Source: Rhodoblastus sp963736175
GTDB lineage: Bacteria > Pseudomonadota > Alphaproteobacteria > Rhizobiales > Beijerinckiaceae
Length of the DNA: 64,000 bases
NCBI GenBank assembly: GCA_963736175.1
Contig: CAVTNU010000031.1
Span: forward strand, 13,267-77,266
Reading direction: 5' to 3'
Under the pieces are notes generated by a model. The model searched no databases. It was given only the letters and a program-made list of their open reading frames with translations, and was not told the DNA's origin. The first letter of the stretch is position 1. Each line of letters opens with the position of its first letter. Positions 46,298-57,230 of this stretch are shown one piece after another. The translations under genes were made by a program, and so were the position numbers.

Positions 46298-47563
46298 TCA
46301 GGCGCTGGCGCCGCTCTTTTCCTTGCTCTCGCCGTAGATATAAAGCGGGCGCGCCTTGCCTTCGACGACCTCGGGGCCGATGACGACCTGCTCGACGTCG
46401 TCCATGCCGGGAAGATCGTACATGGTGTCGAGCAAAATGCCCTCCATGATCGAGCGCAGCCCGCGCGCGCCGGTCTTACGATCGATCGCCTTGCGGGCGA
46501 TGACGTTGAGCGCCTCGTCCTGGAAGGTCAGCTCGGTGTTCTCCATCTCGAAAAGACGCTGATATTGCTTGACCAGAGCGTTCTTCGGCTCGGTGAGAAT
46601 CTTTTTCAGCGCGTCCTCGTCGAGGTCCTCGAGCGTCGCGATTACCGGCAAACGACCGACGAATTCGGGGATCAGACCGAAACGCAGCAGATCTTCTGGT
46701 TCGACGCTGCGGAAAATTTCGCCGGTGCGACGCTCGTCCGGACCCTCGACCTTGGCGCCGAAGCCGATCGACGTGCCCTTGCCGCGCCCCGAGATGATCT
46801 TGTCGAGACCCGCGAAGGCGCCGCCGCAGATGAACAGGATATTGGTGGTGTCGACCTGCAGGAACTCCTGCTGCGGATGCTTGCGCCCGCCCTGCGGGGG
46901 CACCGAAGCCACCGTGCCTTCCATGATTTTCAGCAAGGCCTGCTGTACGCCTTCGCCCGACACGTCGCGCGTGATCGAAGGATTGTCGGACTTGCGCGAA
47001 ATCTTGTCGATTTCGTCGATGTAGACGATGCCGCGCTGGGCGCGTTCGACGTTGTAGTCGGACGCCTGCAACAGCTTGAGGATGATATTTTCCACGTCCT
47101 CGCCGACGTAGCCGGCCTCGGTCAGCGTGGTGGCGTCGGCCATCGTGAAGGGCACGTCGAGAATGCGCGCCAGCGTCTGCGCCAGCAGCGTCTTGCCCGA
47201 ACCGGTTGGACCAACGAGCAGAATATTGGATTTGGCGAGTTCGACGTCGCTGTGCTTGCTGGCGTGATTGAGGCGCTTGTAATGGTTATGCACCGCAACC
47301 GACAGCACGCGCTTGGCCTGGAACTGGCCGATGACGTAATCGTCGAGAACCTTGCAGATCTCCTTCGGCGTGGGAATGCCGTCGCGCGTCTTGACCAGCG
47401 CCGACTTGTTCTCCTCGCGGATGATATCCATGCACAATTCGACGCATTCGTCGCAAATGAACACGGTCGGCCCGGCGATCAGCTTGCGGACCTCGTGTTG
47501 GCTCTTGCCGCAGAACGAGCAATAGAGCGTGTTCTTCGAGTCGCTGCTGCCAATCTTGCTCAT
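46298..47563 (-). CDS. clpX: ATP-dependent Clp protease ATPase subunit ClpX
   Basis: Unfoldase that feeds substrates to ClpP; 421 residues. The ATG at 47563 (MSKIGSSDSKNTLYC) with GGAGAAG before it is preferred over an ATG four codons upstream. Zinc-binding domain CSFCGKSQHEV with ICDECVELC; Walker A GPTGSGKTLLAQ; Walker B IVYIDEIDKIS; the RKSDNPSITRDVSGEGVQ pore and sensor region is intact. In most relatives it is partnered with clpP immediately upstream, as here. Confidence 0.97.
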   Translation of the reverse strand: MSKIGSSDSKNTLYCSFCGKSQHEVRKLIAGPTVFICDECVELCMDIIREENKSALVKTRDGIPTPKEICKVLDDYVIGQFQAKRVLSVAVHNHYKRLNHASKHSDVELAKSNILLVGPTGSGKTLLAQTLARILDVPFTMADATTLTEAGYVGEDVENIILKLLQASDYNVERAQRGIVYIDEIDKISRKSDNPSITRDVSGEGVQQALLKIMEGTVASVPPQGGRKHPQQEFLQVDTTNILFICGGAFAGLDKIISGRGKGTSIGFGAKVEGPDERRTGEIFRSVEPEDLLRFGLIPEFVGRLPVIATLEDLDEDALKKILTEPKNALVKQYQRLFEMENTELTFQDEALNVIARKAIDRKTGARGLRSIMEGILLDTMYDLPGMDDVEQVVIGPEVVEGKARPLYIYGESKEKSGASA

Positions 47564-47937
47564 AGGCTTCTCCATACGACCGTATTTTACGAATCGGTCG
47601 ATTCTTTTATCGATACCGGCTCCAGCCTAAGAAATCGTAGACGGAAGTCCGATTTGATCACGGTCGGCGAAACAGAACAAGAACATCCCTGTTTGTCCCC
47701 ACTTGGCCGCGCATTGCGCCTGAGCATATTCCGAAAAAGCCACCCAACTTTTCCAACGTGAATACGCATTAAAACAAACCGCTAGAGCGCATTCCTTAAA
47801 CTGGTCGGCCCTCAAGCGCTCATGGGCGCGTCAATAGCGCGCCGCATTTGGCTAACTTATGCGCGCGCCGCGGCATTGCAACGGCGCTGCGCCAAAATCT
47901 GACACTGCGCAACTCATGCAAGCTACGCGCCAGCGGC
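47564..47937. other. clpP-clpX intergenic interval
   Basis: A 374-base gap. It contains a moderately AT-rich stretch next to clpX, probably its promoter, and no frame I can support. A sequence CTAGAGCGCATTCC (about 47782) recalls the IS630 end only superficially. Confidence 0.5.
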
Positions 47938-48571
47938 CTATTTCTTTTCCTCGACCGCCTCTGGCCGCTTGGTCAGAACCTGGTCAATGAGACCGAAAGC
48001 CTTGGCCTCGTCCGCCGACATGAAATGATCGCGATCGAGCGTACGCTCGATGGTGTCGTAATCCTGGCCGGTATGGTGGACGTAGATATCATTCAGACGT
48101 TTCTTGATCTTCATTATGTCTTCAGCATGGCGCAGGATGTCGGACGCCTGCCCCTGGAAGCCGCCGGAGGGCTGATGCACCATGATGCGAGCGTTCGGCA
48201 GGGCGAAGCGCATGTCCTTCTCGCCCGCCGCCAACAGCAGCGAACCCATCGAGGCGGCCTGACCGACGCAAAGAGTTCGAAACCTTCGGTTTGATGAACT
48301 GAATCGTGTCGTAAATCGCCAGACCGGCCGTGACGACGCCGCCGGGCGAATTGATATAGAGCGAAATTTCCTTCTTGGGGTTTTCCGCCTCGAGGAACAG
48401 CAGCTGGGCGATGACGACAGAAGCCATGCCGTCTTCGACCGCGCCGGTCAAAAACACGATGCGTTCGCGCAACAACCGGGAATAAATGTCAAATCCACGC
48501 TCGCCGCGCGGCGTGTTCTCGATTACCTGCGGGATCAGGTACTGACTGTAAGTCTCGATGGGATCGCGCAT
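47938..48571 (-). pseudogene. clpP: ATP-dependent Clp protease proteolytic subunit ClpP (frameshifted)
   Basis: Serine protease subunit that forms the 14-mer barrel with ClpX. The N-terminal part (from MRDPIETYSQYLIPQV at 48571) reads well to IQFIKPKVS; one extra base at about 48276-48277 then throws the frame off. Removing it restores TLCVGQAASMGSLLLAAGE, with the catalytic Ser, followed by the catalytic His in RIMVHQPSGG and Asp in TLDRDHFMS, and a total of 210 residues, normal for ClpP. The whole gene is 634 bases, that is one base more than a multiple of three. Every other part is conserved, so the break is either very recent or a sequence error. Confidence 0.9.
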
Positions 48572-48775
48572 ATATCTTGTTCCTTTGGCCGGTTCTAGCC
48601 ATTTCGAAGGGCGGTTTTGGCCGCTGGATCATCGTCCAACATAATTATCCCGCCGCCGCTGGCAATGGGCGAGCGGAGAACGAAACGAAAAACAGCCAAA
48701 ACGCCTACGCAAGCCGGCGTCTGAAATTACGCGCCGGTCTGTGAATAAGTTGTAAAGCAAACCCGATGCGTCAAT

Positions 48776-48808
48776 TGAAAAGGCCCCCGGCGTCAGCCGA
48801 GGGCCGTT
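48776..48808 (-). terminator. Rho-independent terminator of tig
   Basis: On the minus strand GGCCCTCGGC, loop TGAC, GCCGGGGGCC (one mismatch) is followed by TTTTCAATT. It starts about 25 bases after the restored tig stop at 48830, which supports that stop as the true gene end. Confidence 0.85.
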
Positions 48809-48829
48809 TACGAGTTCGGCGGCGGAAGA

Positions 48830-50189
48830 TCAGACGGCCTTCTCGTCGTCTTCGACCTTGAGCAATTCGTCGCGGGTGACGCTCTTGTCGGTCACCTTGG
48901 CCGCGCCGACGATGTGGTCGACCACTTTATCCTCGAACAACGGCGCGCGGATTTCCGCGGTCGCCTGCGGATTCTTACGGTAATAATCCCAAACCATCTG
49001 TTCCTGGCCGGGGTAGGCCCTGGCGCGTTCAACGATGCCCTGAGTTCACTTCCTCGTCCGACACTTTCACGCCGGCCTTTTCGCCGACTTCGGCCAAGAC
49101 CAGACCCAGACGCACGCGCCGTTCTGCGATACGGCGATATTCGGCGCGCTGGGACTCTTCGGTGGCGCCATCGTCGGCGAAACTCTTGCCGGTCGCCTTC
49201 TGCTCGGCCTCGACCTGGCTCCAGATGCCGCCGAACTCCTGTTCGACCAGGCCCTGCGGCAATTCGAAGCTGTATTTCTTGTCAAGCGCGTCAAGCAGCG
49301 CCCGCTTCAACTTGTCGCGCGAGGCGCGGTCGTAATCGCGCTGAAGATTGCTCTTGATCGCCTCGCGCAGCTTGTCGACCGAGTCGAAGCCGAAGCCCTT
49401 GGCGAATTCGTCATTGATTTCGACGGCGGCTGGAGTGGCGACCGTCTTCACCTTGACGTCGAACACGGCCTCCTTGCCGGCCAGATGCGCCGCCGAATAA
49501 TCGGCCGGGAAGGTCACGACGACCTTGCGCTCGTCGCCGACCTTGGCGCCTTCAAGCTGGGATTCGAAACCGGGAATGAAGGAGCCCGAACCGAGGGTCA
49601 GGTCGACGCCTTCGGCGGTTCCGCCGTCGAAGGCCTCATCGCCGATCTTGCCGACGAAATCGATCGTCAGCTTGTCGCCATTCTGCGCGGCGGCGCCGTC
49701 TTCGCGCGCGTTATAGACACGGTTGCGCTCGGCCAGGCGGTCGAGGCCCTGCTGAACCTCGTCGTCGGAAACCGTGGCGACGGGACGCTCCAGCTCGACA
49801 TCGTCGAACGCGCCAATCTCGAAAGCCGGCAGCACTTCGAAGGCGATCGAGAAATTCAGATCGCCGGTCGCCTCGAGAACCTTTTCCATCTGATCCTTGT
49901 CTTCAGGAAAATCGAACTTCGGCTCGGTGGCCAGGCGTAGGCCGTTATCCTCGACAATCTTGCGATTGGCTTCATTGACGGCGTTCTGCACGACGTCGCC
50001 CATGATCGACTTGCCATAAAGGCGTTTGAGATGGCCAGACGGCACCTTGCCGGGACGGAAGCCGTTGATGCGGACCTTGTCCTTGAGGTCGGCGAGCTGC
50101 GCCTCGAGCTTCTCGGCAAGTTCGGCGGCGGCGAGCACCACCTGAAATTCCCGCTTCAGACCTTGTGAAAGCGTCTCGGTCACTTGCAT
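48830..50189 (-). pseudogene. tig: Trigger factor (frameshifted near the C-terminus)
   Basis: Ribosome-bound chaperone and peptidyl-prolyl isomerase. From MQVTETLSQGLKREFQ at 50189 the frame reads the ribosome-binding domain (GFRPGKVPSGHLKRLYG), the FKBP-type domain (DGAAAQNGDKLTIDFVGKI) and most of the C-terminal domain to SDEEVN, then stops after SGHR. One extra base at about 49043 is responsible. Removing it restores QGIVERARAYPGQEQMVWDY and a normal end (LLKVEDDEKAV) with stop at 48830 and 452 residues in all. The ORF as written (to 49029) lacks about 67 residues. A TTG two codons upstream of the chosen ATG is an alternative start. Confidence 0.9.
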
Positions 50190-50295
50190 CTTCAAAAAAC
50201 CTTCTCGGACTTGTCGGCGACCGCTTTTCGGGCCGCCGCGAAATGATAAAACTCAGGCGAGCAACGCGCCCTCCGCCGTCAGGCGCGGGTGGTTC

Positions 50296-50380
50296 TGGTG
50301 CGGGCGGAGGGACTCGAACCCCCACGATTTTCACCACCGGAACCTAAATCCGGCGCGTCTACCAGTTCCGCCACGCCCGC
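50296..50380 (-). tRNA. tRNA-Leu (TAG)
   Basis: Class II tRNA of 85 bases with encoded CCA. Acceptor GCGGGCG pairs with CGCCCGC, the anticodon arm is CCGGATTTAGGTTCCGG with anticodon TAG, a long variable arm (TGGTGAAAATCGTG) and T arm GGGGGTTCGAGTCCC are present. It lies about 100 bases upstream of tig on the same strand. Confidence 0.95.
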
Positions 50381-50575
50381 GAAAACGATTCCGGCGCCGC
50401 ACGCTCGGCGCCCGGCGTTCCCCCGTTCGGGTGGCGCTCTATAGCAATGACCAAATGTTTGCGCGACAAAAAAATTACAATAGCCGTAAGACAAAATCCG
50501 GCGGGGCGGCGAATCGTCGCCCGTCGCGGTATAAACAGGCGGGTTCGATCGCCGGGCGCACTTTCTGGAATTCTC

Positions 50576-52009
50576 ATGTTTTTGAACCGCCGCACCCTGC
50601 TGGGCTCGCTTTGCCTGAGCCTTTCCGCCATTCCCGCCCGAGCGCAAAACGCGGCGGCCGGTCCGCAAACCGCTGTCCCCGCCGCCCCGCCCGGCGACGG
50701 CTATATCGCGCTTGAAGCGCAAAAAGGCGCTCTGCAGCTCCTGCCCGCGCCGGCGGGAAAAACCGCGATCTGGGGCTTCGGCGGCGCGGTTCCCGGCCCA
50801 TTGCTGCGGGTCAAGGCCGGCGAAGAGGTCAAGGCGCGGCTAGTCAACCGGCTCGACCAGCCCATCGCCCTGCACTGGCGCGGCGTGCGCATCGCCAACG
50901 CCATGGACGGCGTCGCCGGTCTGACGCAAAAGCCGGTTCCGCCCGGCGAAAGCTTCGACTACGCGTTCGTCGCGCCGGATCCGGGAACCTACCTCTATCA
51001 GCCGCTCGCCCCGCCCTTCGCCGGCGAACAGATGGGGCGCGGGCTTTATGGGGCGCTGATCGTCGACGAACCGACGCCGCCGCCGGTGGATCACGACCTG
51101 CTGCTCGTCATCGCCGACTGGCGGCTTGACGCCTCCGGACAGATCGTCGGCGACTTCGACAATCCCGCTGACGCCTTACGCCAGGGGCGATTCGGCGCTG
51201 AAATCAGCGTCAATTCGAAAGCCGCGCCGCTCATGCAGGAATTTTTACCGGGCGCGCGATTGCGCCTGCGGCTCGTCAACGCCGCCAACGCCCGTATCAT
51301 GGCGATCGCCTTTGACGGCGCCGCGCCGCAGATTTTCGCCATAGACGGCCAGTTCTGCCGCCTGTTCGAGCCGGTGCGGCGCACCCTGCCGATCGGGCCA
51401 GGCGCCCGTTTTGAAGTCATGCTCGACCTGCCGGCGACGGAAGGGTCGGACGTCGCCCTGATCCTGCGCGGCGAAACGGAATTGCCCGACCGCCGGATCG
51501 TCGTGTTCCGCACCAAGGGACAACGGGCGCCGCAGCGGCCGGCCCCGGTCACGCCGCCGGAGAACCCACGGCTGCCGGCGGAAATCCAATTGCAGAACGC
51601 CAAGAAGCTCGAACTCGTCATCGACGGCGGCGCTCCGGCTCATCCGGCGGCCGGATCGGCGCCGCCGCGCGGCGAGGCCCCGCGCCGCATCTGGACCATC
51701 AACGGACGCGCCTCGAACGGCGCCGACGGCCCGCCGCTGTTCACGGTCAAGCGCGGAACGGCCGTAAGCCTGGGCTTTACCAATAAATCGCTCTATCCGA
51801 TCGACATGCACGTGCATGGACACGTCATGCGCCTGCTGCACGACCTCGACGACGGCTGGGACCCCTATTGGCGCGACAGCGTCATCGTGCCGGAGTTGAG
51901 GACCAAACATGTCGCCTTCATTGCCGACAATCCGGGCAAATGGATGATCCATTGCGCAATTTATGAGCATTTGAGCAATGGCTTGGCCGCCTGGTTCGAG
52001 GTGACCTGA
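50576..52009 (+). CDS. Multicopper-oxidase-fold protein with degenerate copper sites
   Basis: Exported protein of 477 residues from MFLNRRTLLGSLCLSLS; the twin Arg followed by Leu suggests a Tat signal ending near ARAQ. Three cupredoxin-like domains can be traced. The first copper motif reads HWRG (H100, R102) instead of HWHG, the second is YLYQP where HSH or HPH is expected, the third is IDMHVHGH (the type 1 His position is Ile409), and the last is HCAIYEH where HCH is expected (C460 and H465 kept, second His replaced by A461). Most trinuclear ligands are therefore lost or altered. It may be a SufI/FtsP-like or other non-oxidase member rather than an active laccase. Confidence 0.85.
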   Translation: MFLNRRTLLGSLCLSLSAIPARAQNAAAGPQTAVPAAPPGDGYIALEAQKGALQLLPAPAGKTAIWGFGGAVPGPLLRVKAGEEVKARLVNRLDQPIALHWRGVRIANAMDGVAGLTQKPVPPGESFDYAFVAPDPGTYLYQPLAPPFAGEQMGRGLYGALIVDEPTPPPVDHDLLLVIADWRLDASGQIVGDFDNPADALRQGRFGAEISVNSKAAPLMQEFLPGARLRLRLVNAANARIMAIAFDGAAPQIFAIDGQFCRLFEPVRRTLPIGPGARFEVMLDLPATEGSDVALILRGETELPDRRIVVFRTKGQRAPQRPAPVTPPENPRLPAEIQLQNAKKLELVIDGGAPAHPAAGSAPPRGEAPRRIWTINGRASNGADGPPLFTVKRGTAVSLGFTNKSLYPIDMHVHGHVMRLLHDLDDGWDPYWRDSVIVPELRTKHVAFIADNPGKWMIHCAIYEHLSNGLAAWFEVT

Positions 52010-52072
52010 GCCAACGAAACCGACAGCGGCGTTCGCCCCGCCGACACGATCAGACGCGATCGCAAACGGCGT

Positions 52073-52471
52073 TCATCGCGCGGGGCATTCGAGCATCCAA
52101 TGCACGCCAAACCGGTCCCTGAACTTGCTGAAATAGTCGCCCCACGGCTGGACGGCGAGCGGCGCGGTGACGACGCCGCCTTCCGACAAGCGGGCGAACA
52201 TGCGATCGGCGCTCGCGAGATCGTTCAAAAAAAGTATATACGCCGATCCCCGCATCGGTTCGGCTTCGTGGTGGTCGGAAGCAAAAAACAGAACGCCAGG
52301 GCCTTCGAAACGCGCGTGCATGATTTTGCCGCGCATGGCCTCGCTTGCGATCGGCGCCCCATCGACGCCATACCGCATGAGCTCCGTAACCCGGCCAAGA
52401 CCGCAACGCGTGTAGAAATTCAGCGCCTGTTCACAGACCGCGTTAAAAAATAAATAGTTGGCCAATTGCAT
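52073..52471 (-). CDS. VOC-family protein (PhnB/3-demethylubiquinone methyltransferase-like)
   Basis: Protein of 132 residues from MQLANYLFFNAVCEQAL, with AAGGG upstream. It has the PhnB-like pattern: LNFYTRCGLGRVTEL, then IMHARFEGPGVLFFASDHH, LFLNDLASADRMFARLSEGG and the terminal DRFGVHWMLECP. Members of this subgroup have the glyoxalase fold; their reaction is mostly unknown. It is convergent with the multicopper-oxidase-fold gene and has no operon partner. Confidence 0.85.
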   Translation of the reverse strand: MQLANYLFFNAVCEQALNFYTRCGLGRVTELMRYGVDGAPIASEAMRGKIMHARFEGPGVLFFASDHHEAEPMRGSAYILFLNDLASADRMFARLSEGGVVTAPLAVQPWGDYFSKFRDRFGVHWMLECPAR

Positions 52472-52646
52472 AATGCGAACCCTTCGCATTCGAAATGCGT
52501 CTTAGCGGCGGCGATCGACGCGCGCCTGAAAAATTTGCAATAAAAATTTAAACCAATACCGGCGTCAACTCGCGTTCCGGCCGGCGCTTTTGTACGTCGG
52601 CCGGAGAGCGATGGCAACGCGATTCAACGGCGCCGCGCGCCCGTCG

Positions 52647-52886
52647 TCACAGCTTGGCGTGCGAGCCGTCGCAAAGCGCGCCGTTAGCGGAATGTTTGCA
52701 GCCGCAGAAATAGGCGGTTCCGGTCTTTTCAGGCGTATAGGCCGTGGGGACGAATTGCGAACCCTTATGCGAACCGTCGCAAAGCGGCTGTTTGGCCGAT
52801 TTGCCGCACGAGCACCAATAATAGGTTTTTCCCGCCTCGACTTCCGTGGCGTAGGGGAATTTTTGCGCGACGACCGGTTCGCTCAT
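52647..52886 (-). CDS. Tandem CDGSH iron-sulfur domain protein
   Basis: Small protein of 79 residues (MSEPVVAQKFPYATEVEAG) with GAAGGA upstream. Two CDGSH motifs are visible, CSCGKSAKQPLCDGSH and CGCKHSANGALCDGSH, each with the Cys3-His1 ligands of a 2Fe-2S cluster, so two clusters are expected in one chain. No transmembrane segment, hence cytoplasmic. Redox or iron-sulfur roles are known for the family, but the partner here is not evident. Confidence 0.92.
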   Translation of the reverse strand: MSEPVVAQKFPYATEVEAGKTYYWCSCGKSAKQPLCDGSHKGSQFVPTAYTPEKTGTAYFCGCKHSANGALCDGSHAKL

Positions 52887-53013
52887 GATATTTCCTTCTC
52901 TTTGCAAGCCGTTCAACGGAACGACTGGGCCGCACAATAAACATCGACCCTGGCCCGCCAAAGCAGGCGGCGTCGGGAAATTTGCAGAATCGACATTGCA
53001 AGAATGCGCGGTG

Positions 53014-54672
<1,659 letters not shown>

Positions 54673-54796
54673 GGGATGCAAGTGTGACCGAGCCACTCCG
54701 TCCCCGCAAGCGTCGAGATCAAGGACGTCTGAAGAAGCATTGCGGGCTTGCGCGATTCATCCTAAATCGGGCGTCGCAAAGGAGGGCACGACCGCC

Positions 54797-55846
54797 ATGA
54801 GCAAAAGTCCGCGCAAATTTTTCGAGCCGCTCGCCATTGGCGCGCCAGCGCCCTACCGCGAATTGCCGGTGCGGGTCGAGCGCATGATTCATTTCGTGCC
54901 GCCTCATCTGGAAAAGGTGCGGGCCAAAATTGGCGACATGATCGGCGCCGTCGACGTCATTCTCGGCAATCTTGAGGACGCCATCCCGGCGGACGCCAAG
55001 GAAGCGGCGCGCGCCGGCTTCATCGAAATGGGCAAGGCGCATGATTTCGGCTCCACCGGCCTGTGGACGCGCGTCAACTGCCTCAATTCGCCCTGGCTGC
55101 TCGATGACGTCACCCAGATCGTCGGCGCCATCGGCGACAAGCTCGACGTCATCATGCTGCCCAAGGTCGAGGGCCCGTGGGACATCCACTATCTCGATCA
55201 GTTGCTGGCCCAGTTGGAGGCCCGCCACGCCATCAAAAAGCCGATCCTCATTCACGCCATTCTCGAGACGGCCGAAGGGGTGAAGAATGTCGAGGACATT
55301 GCGCTGGCCTCGCCGCGCATGCATGGCATGAGCCTTGGTCCGGCCGACCTTGCGGCCTCGCGCGCCATGAAAACGACGCGCGTCGGCGGCGGCCATCCCG
55401 AATACAAGGTTCTGGCCGATCCCGGCGCCGATACTTCGGCGGTTCGCCCGGTCTATCAGCAGGATCTCTGGCATTACACCGTCGCCAAGATGGTCGACGC
55501 CTGCGCCTCGGCCGGCATCAAGAGCTTCTACGGCCCGTTCGGCGACATCGCCGATCTCGCCGCCTGCGAAGTCCAGTTCCGCAACGCCTTCCTGCTCGGC
55601 TGCGCCGGCGCATGGTCGCTGCATCCCAATCAGGTCGCCATCGCCAAAAAGGTGTTCTCGCCTGACGCCAAGGAGGTCGCCTTCGCCAAACGCATCCTTG
55701 AGGCCATGCCGGACGGTTCCGGCGTCGCCATGATTGACGGCAAGATGCAGGACGACGCCACCTGGAAACAGGCCAAGGTGATCGTCGATCTCGCCCGCCA
55801 GGTCGCCGCGCGGGACAAGGATTTCGCGACGCTTTACGGCTTCTGA
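54797..55846 (+). CDS. mcl: L-malyl-CoA / beta-methylmalyl-CoA lyase (HpcH/HpaI family)
   Basis: CoA-ester lyase of 349 residues from MSKSPRKFFEPLAIG, preceded by GGAGGG. Motifs of the citrate lyase beta/malyl-CoA lyase family are VILGNLEDAIPADAKEAAR (metal and CoA site), LWTRVNCLNSPW, IMLPKVEGPWD, HAILETAEGVKNVEDIA and SLGPADLAASRAMK. The C-terminal lid segment GAWSLHPNQVAIAKKVF is present. It would cleave malyl-CoA to acetyl-CoA and glyoxylate, or condense propionyl-CoA with glyoxylate. This fits the serine or ethylmalonyl-CoA route and the glyoxylate-using enzymes at the start of the window. It is divergent from nnr with about 124 bases between. Confidence 0.9.
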   Translation: MSKSPRKFFEPLAIGAPAPYRELPVRVERMIHFVPPHLEKVRAKIGDMIGAVDVILGNLEDAIPADAKEAARAGFIEMGKAHDFGSTGLWTRVNCLNSPWLLDDVTQIVGAIGDKLDVIMLPKVEGPWDIHYLDQLLAQLEARHAIKKPILIHAILETAEGVKNVEDIALASPRMHGMSLGPADLAASRAMKTTRVGGGHPEYKVLADPGADTSAVRPVYQQDLWHYTVAKMVDACASAGIKSFYGPFGDIADLAACEVQFRNAFLLGCAGAWSLHPNQVAIAKKVFSPDAKEVAFAKRILEAMPDGSGVAMIDGKMQDDATWKQAKVIVDLARQVAARDKDFATLYGF

Positions 55847-55979
55847 GCGAAGCGCGTGTCGCCATTTGTCCGCATGGACCGTTCCGTACGATTAGAACAC
55901 GCGCCGCCGCCCCGTTTGTAGGGCGATATTGACTCGAAAATCCTCCAGGCGTAGCAGTTTCGCTCGCCCTGGCGTCCGC

Positions 55980-56000
55980 AAGCCCGACCGGTCGGGCCTT
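55980..56000 (+). terminator. Possible terminator after mcl
   Basis: GCCCGACC-GGTCGGGC is a perfect 16-base palindrome (55982-55997) followed by CTTTC. It lies 130 bases after the mcl stop and has only a weak T tract, so it may be a terminator or a simple palindrome. Confidence 0.4.
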
Positions 56001-56070
56001 TCATGCGCCTGATCGCAAAGCCGTTTTGCTGGCGGGTAGGCCTTGGAACGATTGGACCGAACCCTCTCCT

Positions 56071-56400
56071 ATGAAACCGCGCGCCGCGAAATATGGCATC
56101 GGCCAGATCGTCAAACACCGCAAATACCCATTTCGCGGCGTGATCTACGACGTCGATCCAGTGTTCGCCAATAGCGAGGAATGGTGGCTGTCCATTCCCG
56201 AGGACGTGCGCCCGGCGAAAGATCAGCCCTTCTACCACCTCTACGCCGAAAATTCCGAAACCGAATATGTCGCCTATGTTTCGGAACAAAACCTCGAAGT
56301 CGACACCAGCGGCGCGCCCTTGCGCCACCCGCAGATCAAACAGGTTTTCGCCCGCGACGAATCCGGCGTTTATGTCAAGAAAACCTCGCGCCTGAACTAA
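56071..56400 (+). CDS. hspQ: Heat shock protein HspQ
   Basis: Small protein of 109 residues from MKPRAAKYGIGQIVKHR. Family features are GQIVKHRKYPFRGVIYDVDPVF, EEWWLSIPEDVRPAKDQPFYH and YVAYVSEQNLEVD. HspQ binds hemimethylated oriC DNA and is a specificity factor and substrate of Lon in enterobacteria. A stop frame separates it from mcl and it has its own 224-base upstream region. Confidence 0.93.
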   Translation: MKPRAAKYGIGQIVKHRKYPFRGVIYDVDPVFANSEEWWLSIPEDVRPAKDQPFYHLYAENSETEYVAYVSEQNLEVDTSGAPLRHPQIKQVFARDESGVYVKKTSRLN

Positions 56401-56436
56401 AGCGCGCTGTTTCGATAGGTCGCCGACGCGGCGAAA

Positions 56437-56467
56437 AAAAAACGCGGACCGATCGGCCCGCGTTTTT
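56437..56467. terminator. Bidirectional terminator between hspQ and the IalB gene
   Basis: AAAAACGCGG pairs with CCGCGTTTTT around a short inner CCGATCGG core; A runs precede and T runs follow, so it can stop transcription in both directions. It lies between two convergent genes. Confidence 0.85.
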
Positions 56468-56489
56468 ATTGTCTTTAACGCCGAAAGGC

Positions 56490-57230
56490 TTATTTCGGCG
56501 CGGCAGGCGCAGCCGGAGCCGTCGGCGCGCCAGAAACCGCGTTCTGCTGTTCCTGCAGTTTCTTGCGCTCTTCGTCGGCGCGCTTCTGCAATTGCTCGGC
56601 CAGCTTCTTCTGCTGTTCCTGAATGATCTTCGGATCGATCGGCGGGCCGTCGAAAGCAGGCGCGAAACCGGCGAGCGGAATGTCGAAAATCACGTCGGCC
56701 GCCTGATTCTTGACGTTGACGTGCAGCGTCGTGCCCTTCTTGATCGCGTCCACGACGGGCGACTTGACCTTGGACTCGGCGAAACAGCCGTTCGGGAAGC
56801 AGACTTCGTAATAGCCCTCGGACGGCTGCCCGTCATCGACCGCAAAGCGGAAGCCTGGGCGCAACGACAAACCGACCGGCATCAGGAAGCGCACGAGCTT
56901 GGTTTCTTCGCCCTTGACGTCATAGACGGCGACGGCGAGCGCCGGCGGCTGATCCGGCTGAGCGCCGAATTCGCGCGAGGTATAGCAAAGCTCCTTGGTG
57001 CCCGTCTGATCCTTGAAGCAGACCTTGCTCCATTGCGGCGAGGTGGGCGTCAACTGCACGCGCATCGGTCCCTGAGGCGCGGCGGGCGCACCAGCGGCGG
57101 GCGCCGCAGGAGCGGCGGGTTTCGGCTTTGCCTGCGCCAGGGCTTCATTCGCGCCGACAAACTGACCGGCGCCAATAGCCAGGGAGCCAGCGATCAGCGC
57201 GGCGCCAAAGCGCGAGGGAGAAAACGACAT
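56490..57230 (-). CDS. Exported IalB-family (invasion associated locus B) protein
   Basis: Periplasmic protein of 246 residues from MSFSPSRFGAALIAGSL, with AAAGGA upstream. A signal peptide ends near EALAQA and is followed by an Ala/Pro-rich linker. The body has the IalB pattern with four cysteines: SKVCFKDQ, KELCYTSRE and YEVCFPNGCFAES. The C-terminal 60 residues form a Gln/Lys-rich helix (EQQKKLAEQLQKRADEERK), probably a coiled coil, ending in another Ala/Pro tail. Its function is unknown outside the Bartonella context for which the family is named. Confidence 0.9.
   Translation of the reverse strand: MSFSPSRFGAALIAGSLAIGAGQFVGANEALAQAKPKPAAPAAPAAGAPAAPQGPMRVQLTPTSPQWSKVCFKDQTGTKELCYTSREFGAQPDQPPALAVAVYDVKGEETKLVRFLMPVGLSLRPGFRFAVDDGQPSEGYYEVCFPNGCFAESKVKSPVVDAIKKGTTLHVNVKNQAADVIFDIPLAGFAPAFDGPPIDPKIIQEQQKKLAEQLQKRADEERKKLQEQQNAVSGAPTAPAAPAAPK

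Noticed and set aside
47780..47800. Sequence CTAGAGCGCATTCC resembling the IS630 end
   Set aside because: The match is short, has an extra base and no partner repeat or TA pair nearby. A similar TAGAGCAT near 20172 is equally unsupported.
48270..49050. Shared GAACTC context at both the clpP and tig insertion points
   Set aside because: The hexamer occurs at many other places in the window without a frame break, so it is not evidence for a motif-driven error.
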